From Onchocerca volvulus (lineage: Eukaryota; Nematoda; Chromadorea; Rhabditida; Onchocercidae), in the NCBI GenBank assembly GCA_000499405.2, contig HG738140.1, positions 620,001 to 684,000 of the forward strand: a stretch of 64,000 nt of DNA, read 5' to 3'. Under the pieces are notes generated by a model. The model made no database searches and was not told where the DNA came from. It saw only the letters and a list, made by a program, of their open reading frames with translations. This document shows, in pieces, positions 36,865-49,101 of the stretch. The stretch's first letter is position 1; each line of letters starts with the position of its first letter. The translations under genes and the position numbers were made by a program.

Positions 36865-39800
36865 ATGTCGGCCCGGCATAGTTTGTCAGCTATTCGTAAA
36901 ACCTGGCCATTTGTCGTAACACGATGGTATACGGTGGAAATAAATTCACCAGAACAACCGTCAACTTCAAAAAAGAATGCTTCATTCATTTTGAAGAAAA
37001 TTGATTTGGTGCCGGAACGACTACATTGTCATTTGTTTGGCAACTTTCCTGTCCCGGAAAATACGCTAAAGAATGATCCATTTGAAGCGCTCGATTTGCC
37101 AAACCTAGAAAGTTCAGATCTGCTGGATCATTTTCAAAAAATTGCCATCAAGCAGTTCGAACCATATCGTTGCCTTCTGCTAAAAGCAGCTACTATTCGA
37201 AAATTACCTGATATGCCAAAAGAATGGATTTTTCATCCTGGTTGGACAAGATATGAAATGAACGAATCACCAAAACAAGTATGAATATGAAAGGACATAA
37301 GATTAATAGTATTTAAAACACTAATAACAGGTGGAAATGCGGGATTTTTTCTTCGGTCTCTAATTCTCATATCTACCTATAACCTTAATTTAGCTTATTC
37401 TTCTGATGAGAATAGCCAACAAACAGGAGATGTAAATGATTTTTCTCCCATCATTAAACAATATATATATAAACATGATGAAATATTGGATTACGTTATA
37501 TTGCCCTTTCTTATAGTTCTTAAGGTTTTAATGGGTCATTAGCTAAAGAATATAAGATGAAATTATATTCAATTTGAAATACAGAAGTTAAATTTTCCAA
37601 TTTAACTTCTTGCAAATGTAATATTCCTAGTTGGAGAGAAAGAAATGAAACGTTTTGCTTTTCCTATTTCAATATAAATGACTCCTTTATTCCAAGTTAT
37701 TTTGATTAATTTAGAACCAATTCTACTTTTTCCTGGGACCCTGAACACAACCCATGGTTTATTGTTAATTATTTAGGTTGATCAGCCACTTGAAGATTTG
37801 ATATTTTTTGATGTTGAAGTATGCGTTCGCGATGGCTTATTGCCGACTCTTGCTACTGCTGTTACGCCAAAGGCATGGTATGATTTAGGAATCAAGCTGT
37901 ATAAGTAATGAAAAATTATAATTCCTAAGAGAAGAATTTTAAGTAACAAACTTTTTATAAATATTATAGATGTCGAAGATTTGAGGAATGTTGCTTTTTA
38001 TAGGTATTCCTGGTGCAGTGATCGATTGGTAAACGGTGGAGATATACCTGAGTTATATCGTTTGAATCATTTGATTGCGTTTGAAACAGATGAAAAAGAC
38101 TTGAAACATCGTTTGATTATCGGGCACAACGTAGCTTTTGATCGGTCTAGAGTCAGGGAGCAATATTATAGAAAGGTAAATATATTTTATTATAAAAGTT
38201 CTATGATCAATTTAGAAATAAACAGCAGTATTTTTTAAGATGACCAAATAGAATCTTATCCTTTTCTCTTGAAATGCTTGCCAAAGCATAATTTTCTCTT
38301 CTATTCTTTCATCGGGAAATATATTTATTTAGGGAACGAATACACGATTTTGGGATACCATGTCAATGGCAATACCCATATACGGAATGGCAGATCATCA
38401 GGTAGCCCTGTATGAGAAGAAAGATACGGAAGTGGATGATTCAGGAGTATGCATTTTTCCACATATTCATTTATTCTTTAGAATTTATTTCCAGTTTTAT
38501 TTACTTATTTGTTTTTTCCGAAATTTTAAAATTCATTATTTGCTCTGCCATTCAATGAAATTTCTATTCCAATTTTTTGATTTAATTCATTTCATAAATA
38601 AGGTGTCAGATATAAGTTTTATTTCATATATTAGTGTGTTTATATAATTATATATAGAAATACTCAAATTATTTGCTTTGATTTATCCATCTTTTTTTCG
38701 AGAAAAAAGAAATTGAAGATAGTAAGAGAAAATTGATATCTATTTTCACATTTTCACGAAGTTTAAGTGCTTCTATTACGATAAGATTATTTTAAAAACT
38801 AAAAAATAACGATTTTTTGAAATATAAATTAATATGGATGTATATTTTGAATAAAATTTAATATGAAAAGATTTCCAAAATCGCTCTCAGTGAGAAATTT
38901 ATGAAAAGAAATTTGTTGGAAACAAGATTATGAAATAACATCTCATATTATGTATCTATATTATATACTTTAGAAATTTATCACTTTACTAATACCGCCC
39001 ATAACATTTTGAAAGTTTAAATATTGTTTGGAAATTTGCATTTAGCCAATCGGTTGGATTGATTATTGGCGGTCGCTTGTATGCAAAAATTCATTAAGCG
39101 CACTGCATGAAAAACTGTGTGGTACCACTTCACTGAAACCACTGAACAAATCATTACAAACATTTTTCGTCAAAGAACCGATCGATGAGATACGCCGGTC
39201 ATTTCAGGTTAACTAACTCTATTAAGATTAAACAGAAATCACCAGATTTATCAGAATTGCTCAATCATTTAGTTCCAGCATCCTTTAATTTTCTGGTGAA
39301 ATAAACTGTGCATATTAGATGAATCAATTAAGCACATCTGAAAGATTTTGAATCATAATATCGAATTCAGTAATTAGTTAAATTTGTTGGTGATATTAAT
39401 TGGATATAATATAAGATGATGGATATCGAATTTATGCTGATTCTCAGTCCTCGTTTTTTCAGGATCTTACAACATATTGTGCTTACGATGTTATAGCTTG
39501 TTTCGAACTATACCAAGTTTTATATCCTGAATTTACAAAAAGGTCACAAGTTTAAGATTTTGTTGCTTTGCTTTTTTCTTCTGGTATACTTTTTTGGCTG
39601 TTTTTTGGTTCATTGATGATATGTTGGCTGTTATTTTTCAGATTTCCACATCCAGTAACATGGCAAGGCATGCTTGAAATCGGCAATGTTTATTTACCTG
39701 TTACGAAGAATTGGCGGAAATTTTTTGATAACAATGAAACTCGCGCGAATAATGAAAACAAGACTGCTGCAATTGGAGTAGTATATGCGGCAAGAGAATT

Positions 39801-42800
39801 GGTGGAAAAATTGGAAAAGCCGACTCAATCGTAAAATGTTTAGAACTTTATCGTCTAAACAGGTTTCAAGAAATATTGAAAACTTATGCTGGCAGCTTGA
39901 ATTCTTGTTAATACTCCTAAGAACTTGTTTTACAAGCATAACTCTGATCTCTTTTCAGATACAAACATGACCCATGGATGTGGTCAGTGGACTGGAGCTG
40001 TCGCAAAGGAGAAAAATTTCCCATGTAAATATCAGTTTTACTATATTAGGATCTGGATTCCAGTGTTTTTAATATTGTTTTGGTTCAATCTAATATTGCA
40101 TAATATTAACACCGACAGCATTTGGAATGAACTAACGCTGCGTAATATATTTAATTGAAATTGATCTCATTTAGGTGGTATGAATCGTTCCTACGCACTA
40201 GGAACCTAATTTATCTGCCAGTTGAAAAATTATCCCAGGCAGATGTGAAGTTGAAAAGCCGTGTTGTACCACGATTATTCGGACTTTGCTGGGGTCCATA
40301 TCCACTACATTACAAGACTGATAAGGGATGGGGATTTTTAACCCCAAAAGGTAGTTTTTTTATATATTCATCCATTCACACTTCTGTGAATACGAAAGTT
40401 CACTGAACTTTATTTACTCCAATATTTTCTTTTTTTTACAGATTCTCATATTGTATTATCAGATGTGCCAGAAATGGAAGAAGTTGTATTAAGGCGAGGT
40501 GTAAAAGCTACAATTCCTGTGAAGTAAATTTATTTATTTTTAATGATACATTGAATTATGATCATTTCAGTAACTGTTATATTGGATTAAAATTCTTCAT
40601 CCGAAACTTTGTTTTTTTTTTTTTTTTTTTTTTATTTTTAGAGCGATTCTTAGTGTAATACAACAAAATATAGCTGAAGGTGTAGGAGATGTTTTGCGGA
40701 CGCATTCGCATTCATCAATTAGCATCTTTAATTTCCATAAATTACCACATCCTGTAAGTTTTTTTTTTTTTCTGAGATATTTTTCTGTATAATACTTTGA
40801 CAGATTTTCTAATTTCCCTCTGCATTCCCATCAGGAAAACATCGCATTGCTTTTCTTTTTTTCTTTCTTTTTTTTTTTTTTATTATCTAGATGTCTAACT
40901 TGTTTGCTGTCCTATCTTTTATCACTTGAAATAGCATTACATAAACCATTTAACTAGTAGATTCTATAGTTTCTATTTTTGCATACGATATTTCTTATAA
41001 AAAGATAGGAAATAGAAAATCTACTAGTAAATAATTTATGTAATGCTGTTTCAAGAATGGAATTATAATTCCGATATTTTAGAATGGTGAACAGGATAAT
41101 GTCGGTGACCCAATTTCAAAAGCTTTCCAGCTGGAAATTGAGGAAGGTGTCTTATGGCCGATTCGATACAAAAAAGAATTTACAGATTTTTATCGAGCAA
41201 GAAATACCACACGATTTTGGGGCAATTATAGGTCACATTTTTTGATTAAATATAATTAAATTTGATCTACTTTCTTCCAAAAAAAAAAAAAAAAAAAATG
41301 ATTATCGGTTTTTATCTTCCTAATCAATATTATATTCTCATTATATTGCTTATATTCAATTATTAGTAATCTTGCGATCAGTTGAATTAAGCGGAATGAT
41401 TTATGACTGGTATCTCAAAATTCTCTTCAAAATTATGCTATCATTAGAAACACCGTTTATAGCTTGATCGAACACTTTTTTATGTTCTGCCTACTCTTTT
41501 TTCTCAATTTATTCTAATTTTTAAAAATTTCGAAGTGAAATATAATGAGAGAATTGATCAAATCTTCATCTAGGGATCGATTTCAAGAGCAAGTAACGGT
41601 TTGGTTGGATGAAAATGGTGATGAAGGAGCTATCGCGCCGTCGATCATCCCGGCTGGTACAGTAACAAGACGAGCTGTTCATAAACTTTGGTTGACAGCT
41701 ATCAATCCAAAAGTATTTGCATTATATTCTATATTGATTTTTTCATTGGTTTTATCTAAAAAACTTTTGACTTTTAGGACGTGGTATCTAATCAGTTAGA
41801 ATTTTAGAATCTATATAGTTATATTTTCCATGAATTTGATTTGAATTCTTGGAATTTTTACGTCTAATTTTCAAACTGTATTTCATTTTGTAAAAATTTT
41901 ACCCATTCTATATTCTACAGGATGATCAAATGATAGGTACCAACTTAAAGTCAATGGTGGAATGTCCCCAAGATTGGCATATTGTTGGTGCGGATGTTGA
42001 CTCACAAGAGCAATGGATAGCAGCAATGTTAGGTGATTGCTGTGTGGGCAAAGGTATAGCTGGTGCAACCCCTTTTAGTAATATGCTTTTGTCAGGTTGT
42101 AAGACTGATCATAGTGATTTACATAGTGTTATTGCGAAGGAAGTTGGCATCAGCAGAGATAAAGCAAAGGTTTGCAAGTTGACAAGTTATATTTTTGTTT
42201 TCTTCTCTTTTTTTTGACCATTTATTGATGAAAATTCTAATTTAAACTTTGTTTGAAGTTGAACTTCATTACTAGATAGTAAAATACTGAGTGTTTATAT
42301 TGCATCACTATAATCTCATATAAGGTATTCTATTTGATTAACTACTTGTTTTGCATCTGATTTATATTGCCTGGATATCATTTATAAGAATTATGGAAAA
42401 ACATTTATTAAAGGTATTAAATTATGCACGGCTTTATGGTTCTGGTATAATACATGCAGCTGAATTTCTCATGCAGTCAGGGATGAATGCCGAAAAAGCA
42501 TTAAGTGTAAGCAATAAATTGTTGGCTACAACCAAAGGCAAACGATTCAAGTAATCACTTTTTTCATTTTTTCCTTTCTTTTGGAATTAATCGACTGGGA
42601 AAAAATAATCCTTTGCAAGAGTAATATGGGTTGTGAATATGAATTATTCTGTAAGATTGCGAAGTTGCGTCAAATTAAAATTATAGCATTAATTAGACCT
42701 TTGGCATAACTCATAATAGATGTAGGCTTTCTGCTTCATTTATATTTGCTTTCGAATCATTTCCTTTTTAATTTTATAGAATAATCTATTATTATGGAAT

Positions 42801-45116
42801 TAAAACCATTTTCAACTAGAAAAATATTCCAGATAAACTAATAAGAAGATGGAATTCGAATTTAACAAATATTTTTTCTTAATAAAACAATTTTTTCATT
42901 TCCAATATAACTCAAAAAAAAAAGTTTTTTTTTCAGTTTTTTGAAATTAAATGAAAATTATAACGATTATTTTCGTTGGTATATCGACAACCTGTGTACT
43001 TCAAATATGAAAGCATATTATGTGTATGCAAATGGCAATTATTTCTTACCGGAATATCGCATCCGACAAGGGTATATAAAGTTTGCCTGATTGCCATTGA
43101 TTTAGATGGCTTTTCCTGAAACCAAATTTTTTTTCTGTCAGTTTACAAAATTTATGTTAATTTAAATTGGAAATGATGCAAAATTTTGAAAAATATTTCT
43201 AGAATAAAAAAGAAAAAAAAGTCGAAGTAAAATACATGCTGGTAATTTCAAAATTAATATTGAAAGTTTCTGAAGGAAATTGACGCTAAACTTTGAAAAC
43301 TGGCTTTATGAAAGTATATGGAATAAACTATGTGAGAATGGGCAGAATGAAGTGGATTTCAGCAAAGATTGGTTAATTAAGCAAATTTATGATGGATGCA
43401 GTGAGTATCAACTCTATACTGGAGGATTGTAAGTAAAAAAATCTGTTTAATTTAATCCGCTTTTGAAATTATTGCGATAAAATCAACTATTTTCTGAAAA
43501 CTGATGTTAGCCATTATTCGCAAAATGAAAAAATCAGAAGATGGCGAAAAAGTATTTAAATTGTTACAGTGAATCCGATACGTTTAATTATTTGGAGCTA
43601 ACACTGAATGATCCTAAGCCGCGTACTCCGGTATTAGACTGTCAACTTGGTTACTGTTTGACTCCATTACCGAAGGATATTCGAGATCACGAATATTTTT
43701 TGAAGAAATATCGACGTTCAATCATAAATTGGGTAATTAATGGGTTTTTATCATCGCAGTGGTTATAGAAAGCTTGACTATTTAAGCGATTAGAAACGAA
43801 TGGTTTAAAAATTGGCATAAAGAAGATTTCATTGAATAATTCTAAATAATTGTGTCGGAATGCTATCGCTTTACTGCAATATTATTGGTTGTTATAATTG
43901 ATTGATTCAGGCTAGATTCTTTCTTAAAATTTGCTCGATCAAATATAGCTTGTTGCATACGGAAAACTGCTTTTTATATGAAGCATTTTGAAAGGAAAGA
44001 AAAAAGTTTTAGAATAAAAAAGAAAGCGAGAAGGATTTCAATTTTAATTTGTGGAATTGTGAAAATAAATTTTGTCCGGAATTCCAGATTTAATCAAATG
44101 TCTAGATTTTTAACGACTTACGAGATTATATGATGGATTTTTTGATGATAGTCTCCTTTGATGATGTGTATATCTTTTTCGCAATTATTAATTTTAGTGA
44201 ACTAAATAGTAGTTTTGATTTTAGGTGGTACAATCAAGTGCTGTTGATTTTCTTCACTTGCTTATTGTATGCATGAAATGGCTTTGTGAAATTTATCATA
44301 TTGAAGCCCGGTTTGCTCTTTCAATTCACGACGAGGTATAGCTTTGTCACTATTATTTCATTCTAAAAGTTTGTATTGGAAACTTTAAATATATTGGTAG
44401 TTTTTCTGATGAGATATTTTAGCTTTTATTTCTTTTCCTTTTTTCTTTTAAGTAATTTTTGAATATTATTTTCAGATTAGATATATTGTACCAGCAGAAG
44501 ATCGTTACCGATGTGCATTAGCATTATCATTAAGTAATATGTATGTGCGTGCTATGATTTCTCAAAAATTAGGCATCAAACAGCTACCAATGGTTTGTCG
44601 ATAGTATTTTTTGAATATTTTTTCTTCGGTCTTCGATTATTCATTTGTGATATTTCCTTCTAATGGTCGCATAGCTTTATGTCAAAATTGGCGAATGTTA
44701 ATAGTCAGAAGTTTCTGATTCTTTCTGCTTAAGCTATGTTAATTTACAAACCGAATGGCTCTACTTAAATTCATTTTCACTTAAATTGAGTCAAATTTAA
44801 TTTCTAGACTTATTTTACATTTTTTGCAGTCGGTTGCATTCTTCAGCCAAGTTGATATCGATCGTGTGCTTCGAAAAGAAGTCAATTTAGCATGTACGAC
44901 ACCAAGCGGTGAATGCATTCCACCAGGTTGGCTTTGGTTCTATCTTTACATGTTTGGTTGAAATTCAATTACAGAAATAAAAAGTGAATAAAATATTGTG
45001 TGCTTTAAATGAAATTTTATTAAGGTGAAGCACTGGACATGAGTGCTATTTTGATGAAAACTGGTGGTACATTGAAGAAGGACGACTATTACAATAGTGA
45101 AATATCAATATCATAA
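36865..45116 (+). CDS. POLG: Mitochondrial DNA polymerase gamma catalytic subunit
   Basis: Exons 36865-37278, 37777-37877, 38004-38175, 38333-38446, 39046-39207, 39463-39542, 39642-39830, 39959-40024, 40175-40350, 40442-40523, 40642-40753, 41083-41231, 41574-41712, 41921-42169, 42414-42550, 42937-43071, 43315-43428, 43511-43732, 44225-44335, 44476-44592, 44830-44926, 45025-45116; about 1076 aa (human 1239). The first 25 residues are basic and free of acids, fitting a mitochondrial targeting peptide. The 3'-5' exonuclease has motif I FFDVEV (D150, E152), motif II GHNVAFD (D218) and motif III YCAYD (D330). The family-A polymerase has motif [11 protein letters not shown] (D677), motif [10 protein letters not shown] and motif C SIHDE (D974). 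It replicates and repairs mtDNA. One base appears missing in exon 18 (A-run 43547-43551): the frame must shift there to join RRWRK to [14 protein letters not shown] is at 45319-45324. Confidence 0.93.
40925..41055. repeat. Long imperfect inverted repeat (MITE-like) in a POLG intron
   Basis: Two arms of about 55 nt (roughly 40925-40982 and 40999-41055) are reverse complements with about 80% identity. Shared blocks include AGCATTACATAAA and ACTAGTAGAT. It sits between exons ending 40753 and starting 41083, with its right end 28 bases before the acceptor. Likely a non-autonomous DNA transposon; a hairpin RNA is an alternative. Confidence 0.75.
43547..43551 (+). other. Apparent 1-nt frame break in POLG exon 18
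   Basis: Upstream of this five-A run the frame that joins exon 17 reads [11 protein letters not shown], then hits TAA. Downstream, the frame that continues to PRTPVLDCQ and the next exon is shifted by one. One more A would make a single open frame. No alternative splice site of acceptable length fixes it. A sequencing indel, a real mutation or frameshifting are all possible. Confidence 0.65.
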
Positions 45117-45653
45117 GGGGAAATATGCTAGAAAATATTGAAATGTCTATTTTCTGGTAAGACCTTAAACAAAAATAGATTGGCCTGGAATCCAGATCAA
45201 AGGATAGGGTACTTTGGACTATTAAATATCACATTTGTTACTATTAATTAACGACACCGCTCCAAATCTTATTGTTGTTGGATTTAACGTGTAAATGTAT
45301 AAATGTTGACCTTGAAAAAATAAAGAGCACTTCATTACGAAAGATATGAGGTTATCAAAATATCTGCCATGATAGCTTGTATCCACTGGTTCTAACATTA
45401 ACTGAAATCATTATGGACGACACTGATGTTAAACATTAATGTTAATACCCGTATCAAGGATACAGCAACTGTAAAATTAAAGAGTGATCACCATTATATC
45501 ATTAAAACATTAGAAATGAAAAGGAAAGAAGAATCACATACAAGCTTGAAATAATCTCATTTTAAAACATTTACTTTATACATATTTGAAATAATTTTAT
45601 TTTAAAGCAGTTATTTATACATATATAATACATCCAAATAAATACAGAACTCT

Positions 45654-48600
45654 TCAGATAGACAAATTATCTTTAAACATTGACCTTGTCCTTCCAGCAG
45701 TTTGTATAGTATAAACTGGTGGCAAAGTTTGCATTTCCGAATTTCGTCCCTGCATTCCTAGAATTTAACATTTGAGAAAAAAATTTTGAAAAAGTTACTT
45801 TGATTTCCTGAGTTTTCTAAGTTATTCCAGCGATTATAATAGCATTTTTTTTACATCGATCCTTTCTTGATTGTTAGTGTTGGTGGTGAAATTTTATTCA
45901 TATACATGCTTTATATTAGCTTCACAAAAAATCTTTCCCCTCCATCGTTGATTAAACCTAAATCTGATATTAATCAAATGTTCCACTTTGCTTTAGCATA
46001 TTCTTTAACTAATATTTCAATCCTACACCATGTGAGCATGTTCAAATTCGATTCTGAAAGAATCTTTTTCAACCGCAAGTTCTGAAATTCACTTTTTTTT
46101 TTTTTTTTGTCATTTTAAATATTTCTAGAATACACTTTTCCACTATCGTTTCACTTTTGCATTTATAATGAGATGTCAAAGAATTTTTCAATAATCTTTT
46201 GAAAGAAGTAAAAGAGTTATTATGAGTCCCCTCGATTTCGTTATCAGAAAATTGCAAGAATTATCCTTATTCATTGATGTATCATTCTAATTTATTACTG
46301 CTCTTTGAACCATAACCCATGTAGTCTTATTCCTGAATCTCTTTTTACCTAAAATAATTTTTTATCTTTACGATTAACCCATATTGCAGAAGTATTTTCT
46401 AGCTCTTCCAAACAAAATATCATGTTTAAATTGTCAGTTAAATGCTCCAAGATTCAGCTTGAGTTACATCTAAACTTCAAGGCATCGATTTTAACTATAG
46501 CTGATAATTAACATAAAATTTCAGAAGTTATGAGCAAAGCACGTAATTAAGGCAACTAACCATCTTTTTTTTCTTCAATCATTTTGAGCGCTTCATTATA
46601 GGTAGGTAATTGTGAATTTGTTGGAGATGATGTCAAAGCACAAGTGGAATATTTCGGTGGTGATTGCATTCGTTCTTCTTCCACATCTATTTTGAAATTC
46701 ATCAATAACCTGAATAAGCTGAAACAAATAAACTTTTGTTATTTTACCATTTATTGTTTGATTATATCTTTTTTCTTTATTTCAAATAGTACGAGGAAAG
46801 AAAATGGCATATAATAATGGTTTTAAACTAATTTTAAGATACAAAATACATAATGAATTGAATTATCGGTTAGTTATGGGATAGTTGCAATGAACTGATT
46901 GATTTTTTCGATAGATTGAAATGATATGAAAGTGCCTTTATATATTCGAAAATCGAGTTCAGTTTATTCTGAGTAACTGTTGCGAAGATATCTCATAAAT
47001 GAAGCATACAGAAGAAACTTTTAATTAATCTATCTGCTCGCTGAATAAAATTAATTGCTAAAATTGAAAATATTTGCAAATTTTTTTAGTTATTTTGATT
47101 TATCGGTACAATAGTTCACCTAATTTCGATAGTTGTACATATTAGTGCCGCAATAAGCCATATGTTTTCTGATGTAATATTGAATTGTTCCATTACCAAA
47201 GTATCGATCAATTTACATATCAGAAATGATAAATATGTTGCACACAAAATCTAAAAGAAAAAACCGAAATGAAAAATCGAATTTATTTTGCTTTTTCTTA
47301 GCATTATTTATCTTTATTACTTTAGATACTTGAATTTTTTTCCCGATATTAGGTATATTAATTTATTAATTTCTTATATTGTCATTTTTTTTCCGATATT
47401 AAGTATTAAATCATAATTTCAGTACGATCCAAAGTTAAGCACTTTTAGCAAAGTAAATCAAATTTGACTTTTCCCCGACTAAATCTTTGGAAATTTTAAA
47501 TCTTTGGAATTTTAATTTTTCTGAAATATAAAAAGAAAAACAAAATATGAATTTTTACCACAATTATTCATTATCTATTAGTTTTTCGTATAACATATTG
47601 TCACTCTAATTTATAAATGATCTTTGTCATATGTCTATTTGCAGGAAAAGCAAAAATGATGTTCTTAACGGTAATCATTCAATTATTTAGTAATTATCAA
47701 AATTAATTATTATTACTAGGCTTTACCAGTAATTTTAATGATTTAAAAAAAAATTCTATGATAAGGAAATTGAGAGAGAAAGATTTTTTTAATTTTTGTA
47801 TAATTTGATCTTCAAATTTTTGGAAGTAAGAAAATGACCGATCGATGGGACTAACTTTATATATGACACAAACGACAACAAGTTGAGGGATATGAACAGC
47901 AAAAGCAACACCAGCCAAGATTGTAAAAGCTAAATTGATCAAAGCAACAATCAACAGTGATTGATTATTGTCGTAAATGATCAAAAGCGAAGAGCATAGT
48001 GCAATGTTCATCGCACATAATGTAAGTATTCCATAAATTTTCTGCAAAAAAAAGAAAAATAAAGTGGAAAAAATAGAAAAAGAAAGTGGAAATCAATCTC
48101 CATGCTTAGCTCTAAAATGTGAATGAATAAAAATTAAAAATTGGCCAGATAAAGTTTGAAGAAATTAAAACTGAAGAAATCCTTTTTATTAAATTTGTTC
48201 TAAGTTTTCAATTTTTTTTCTTAATGAATTATTAGCCATAATGAAGATTATAAATTCGTCTATCGACTTTTTTGAAAAAGAAGAAAGTAAGTAAATAAAA
48301 ATAAAAATGAAATTGAAAATAAATTTTTTTTGGAACATTCGAATAAAATGGTATTTTTTGTCAAATTTTAGAGTTAATTAAATTTTCATTTTTTTTCCTA
48401 TAAAATTATTGGCATAATATAATTAGCAATGTAAAAGAGTGATTGCTTCATCACTAATATTTTAAAATCATTTTCGTCGGTAAAAAAAAAAAAAAAGATG
48501 AAGCGTTAGGATAATTTTCGTTTATGTAATTTTGGAATGAATTAAGTTTTAGTATAATTATACTTTCGATAGTTGTCGGTTCGTTTCATTTTCATTTATT

Positions 48601-49090
48601 TCAGAGAATTTTAAACTGCAATCGATAAATAAATTTTTTGAAATAATTTTATTTTTAATATTAAAAAAGTCTGTAGTAATCATTCTTATACGAAAATTTT
48701 ATTTTTATAAATTTGATTATTATGAGTGAAACTGATCGTTTGGTTCCCTTCATCGAATATAAAAATGATAATGGCTTATGGTTGGGAAATGAAAGAGAAT
48801 GCTTTTTTTTTAGAAGCAAGTTAAAATATTTGTTTCTCTTTGAATGTTTTCGTCAAATTCAAGCATTTCATTTTTCTCTTCCAATATTTACGATTCAAAC
48901 AAAAAAATTTTATGATTTTTTTTCCTTTATGTTGGCGTTTTTCCATTTTATTTATTTTCTGAAAATTCACCTTTTTCTGGATAGCAGAATATCGTTCTAC
49001 ACCAGGATTTGAATTGTTACAACTTGCACAATCGCCTTCATTATCAGCTATTCGTCCTGCTGATATTGGTAAACCATAATTTCCCTCCAT
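45654..49090 (-). CDS. LAPTM4-like four-TM endolysosomal membrane protein
   Basis: Exons, high to low: 48971-49090, 47856-48041, 47120-47250, 46561-46718 and 45654-45757 sum to 699 nt, 232 aa. LAPTM4 proteins are 226-317 aa. A polar N-terminus (NEGDCASCNN) is followed by hydrophobic segments near residues 42-64, 70-92, 97-122 and 131-146. The cytosolic tail has three PY-type motifs: PPKY (166-169), LPTY (183-186) and PPVY (211-214). The spacing resembles the PPxY...LPTY...A tail of LAPTM4, which recruits NEDD4-type ubiquitin ligases for lysosomal sorting. Family assignment rests on topology, size and tail motifs, so other PY-tail four-TM families remain possible. The ATG is 9 nt after a TTCCAG acceptor. 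The gene is convergent with POLG, 537 bp apart; TTTATT at 45596-45601 is its likely poly-A signal. The exon 4 donor overlaps a TAG stop, allowing a 199-aa form. Confidence 0.65.
46555..46561 (-). promoter_or_regulatory. Splice donor overlapping an in-frame stop
   Basis: On the minus strand exon 4 of the LAPTM4-like gene ends GATG, followed by the donor GTTAGT. If the intron is kept, the frame reads Asp-Gly-stop (TAG at 46558-46556). Splicing adds 33 residues including a third PY motif (PPVY). The choice would switch the tail. Confidence 0.55.
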
Positions 49091-49099
49091 GTTTATTAT

Positions 49100-49101
49100 C
49101 T
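49100..49101 (-). promoter_or_regulatory. Probable SL trans-splice acceptor of LAPTM4-like gene
   Basis: Minus-strand TGTTCCAG ends 9 bases before the ATG at 49090. Confidence 0.45.

Noticed and set aside
43551..43570. An 18-nt intron (GT...CAG) to repair POLG exon 18
   Set aside because: It is too short to splice and gives the wrong phase.
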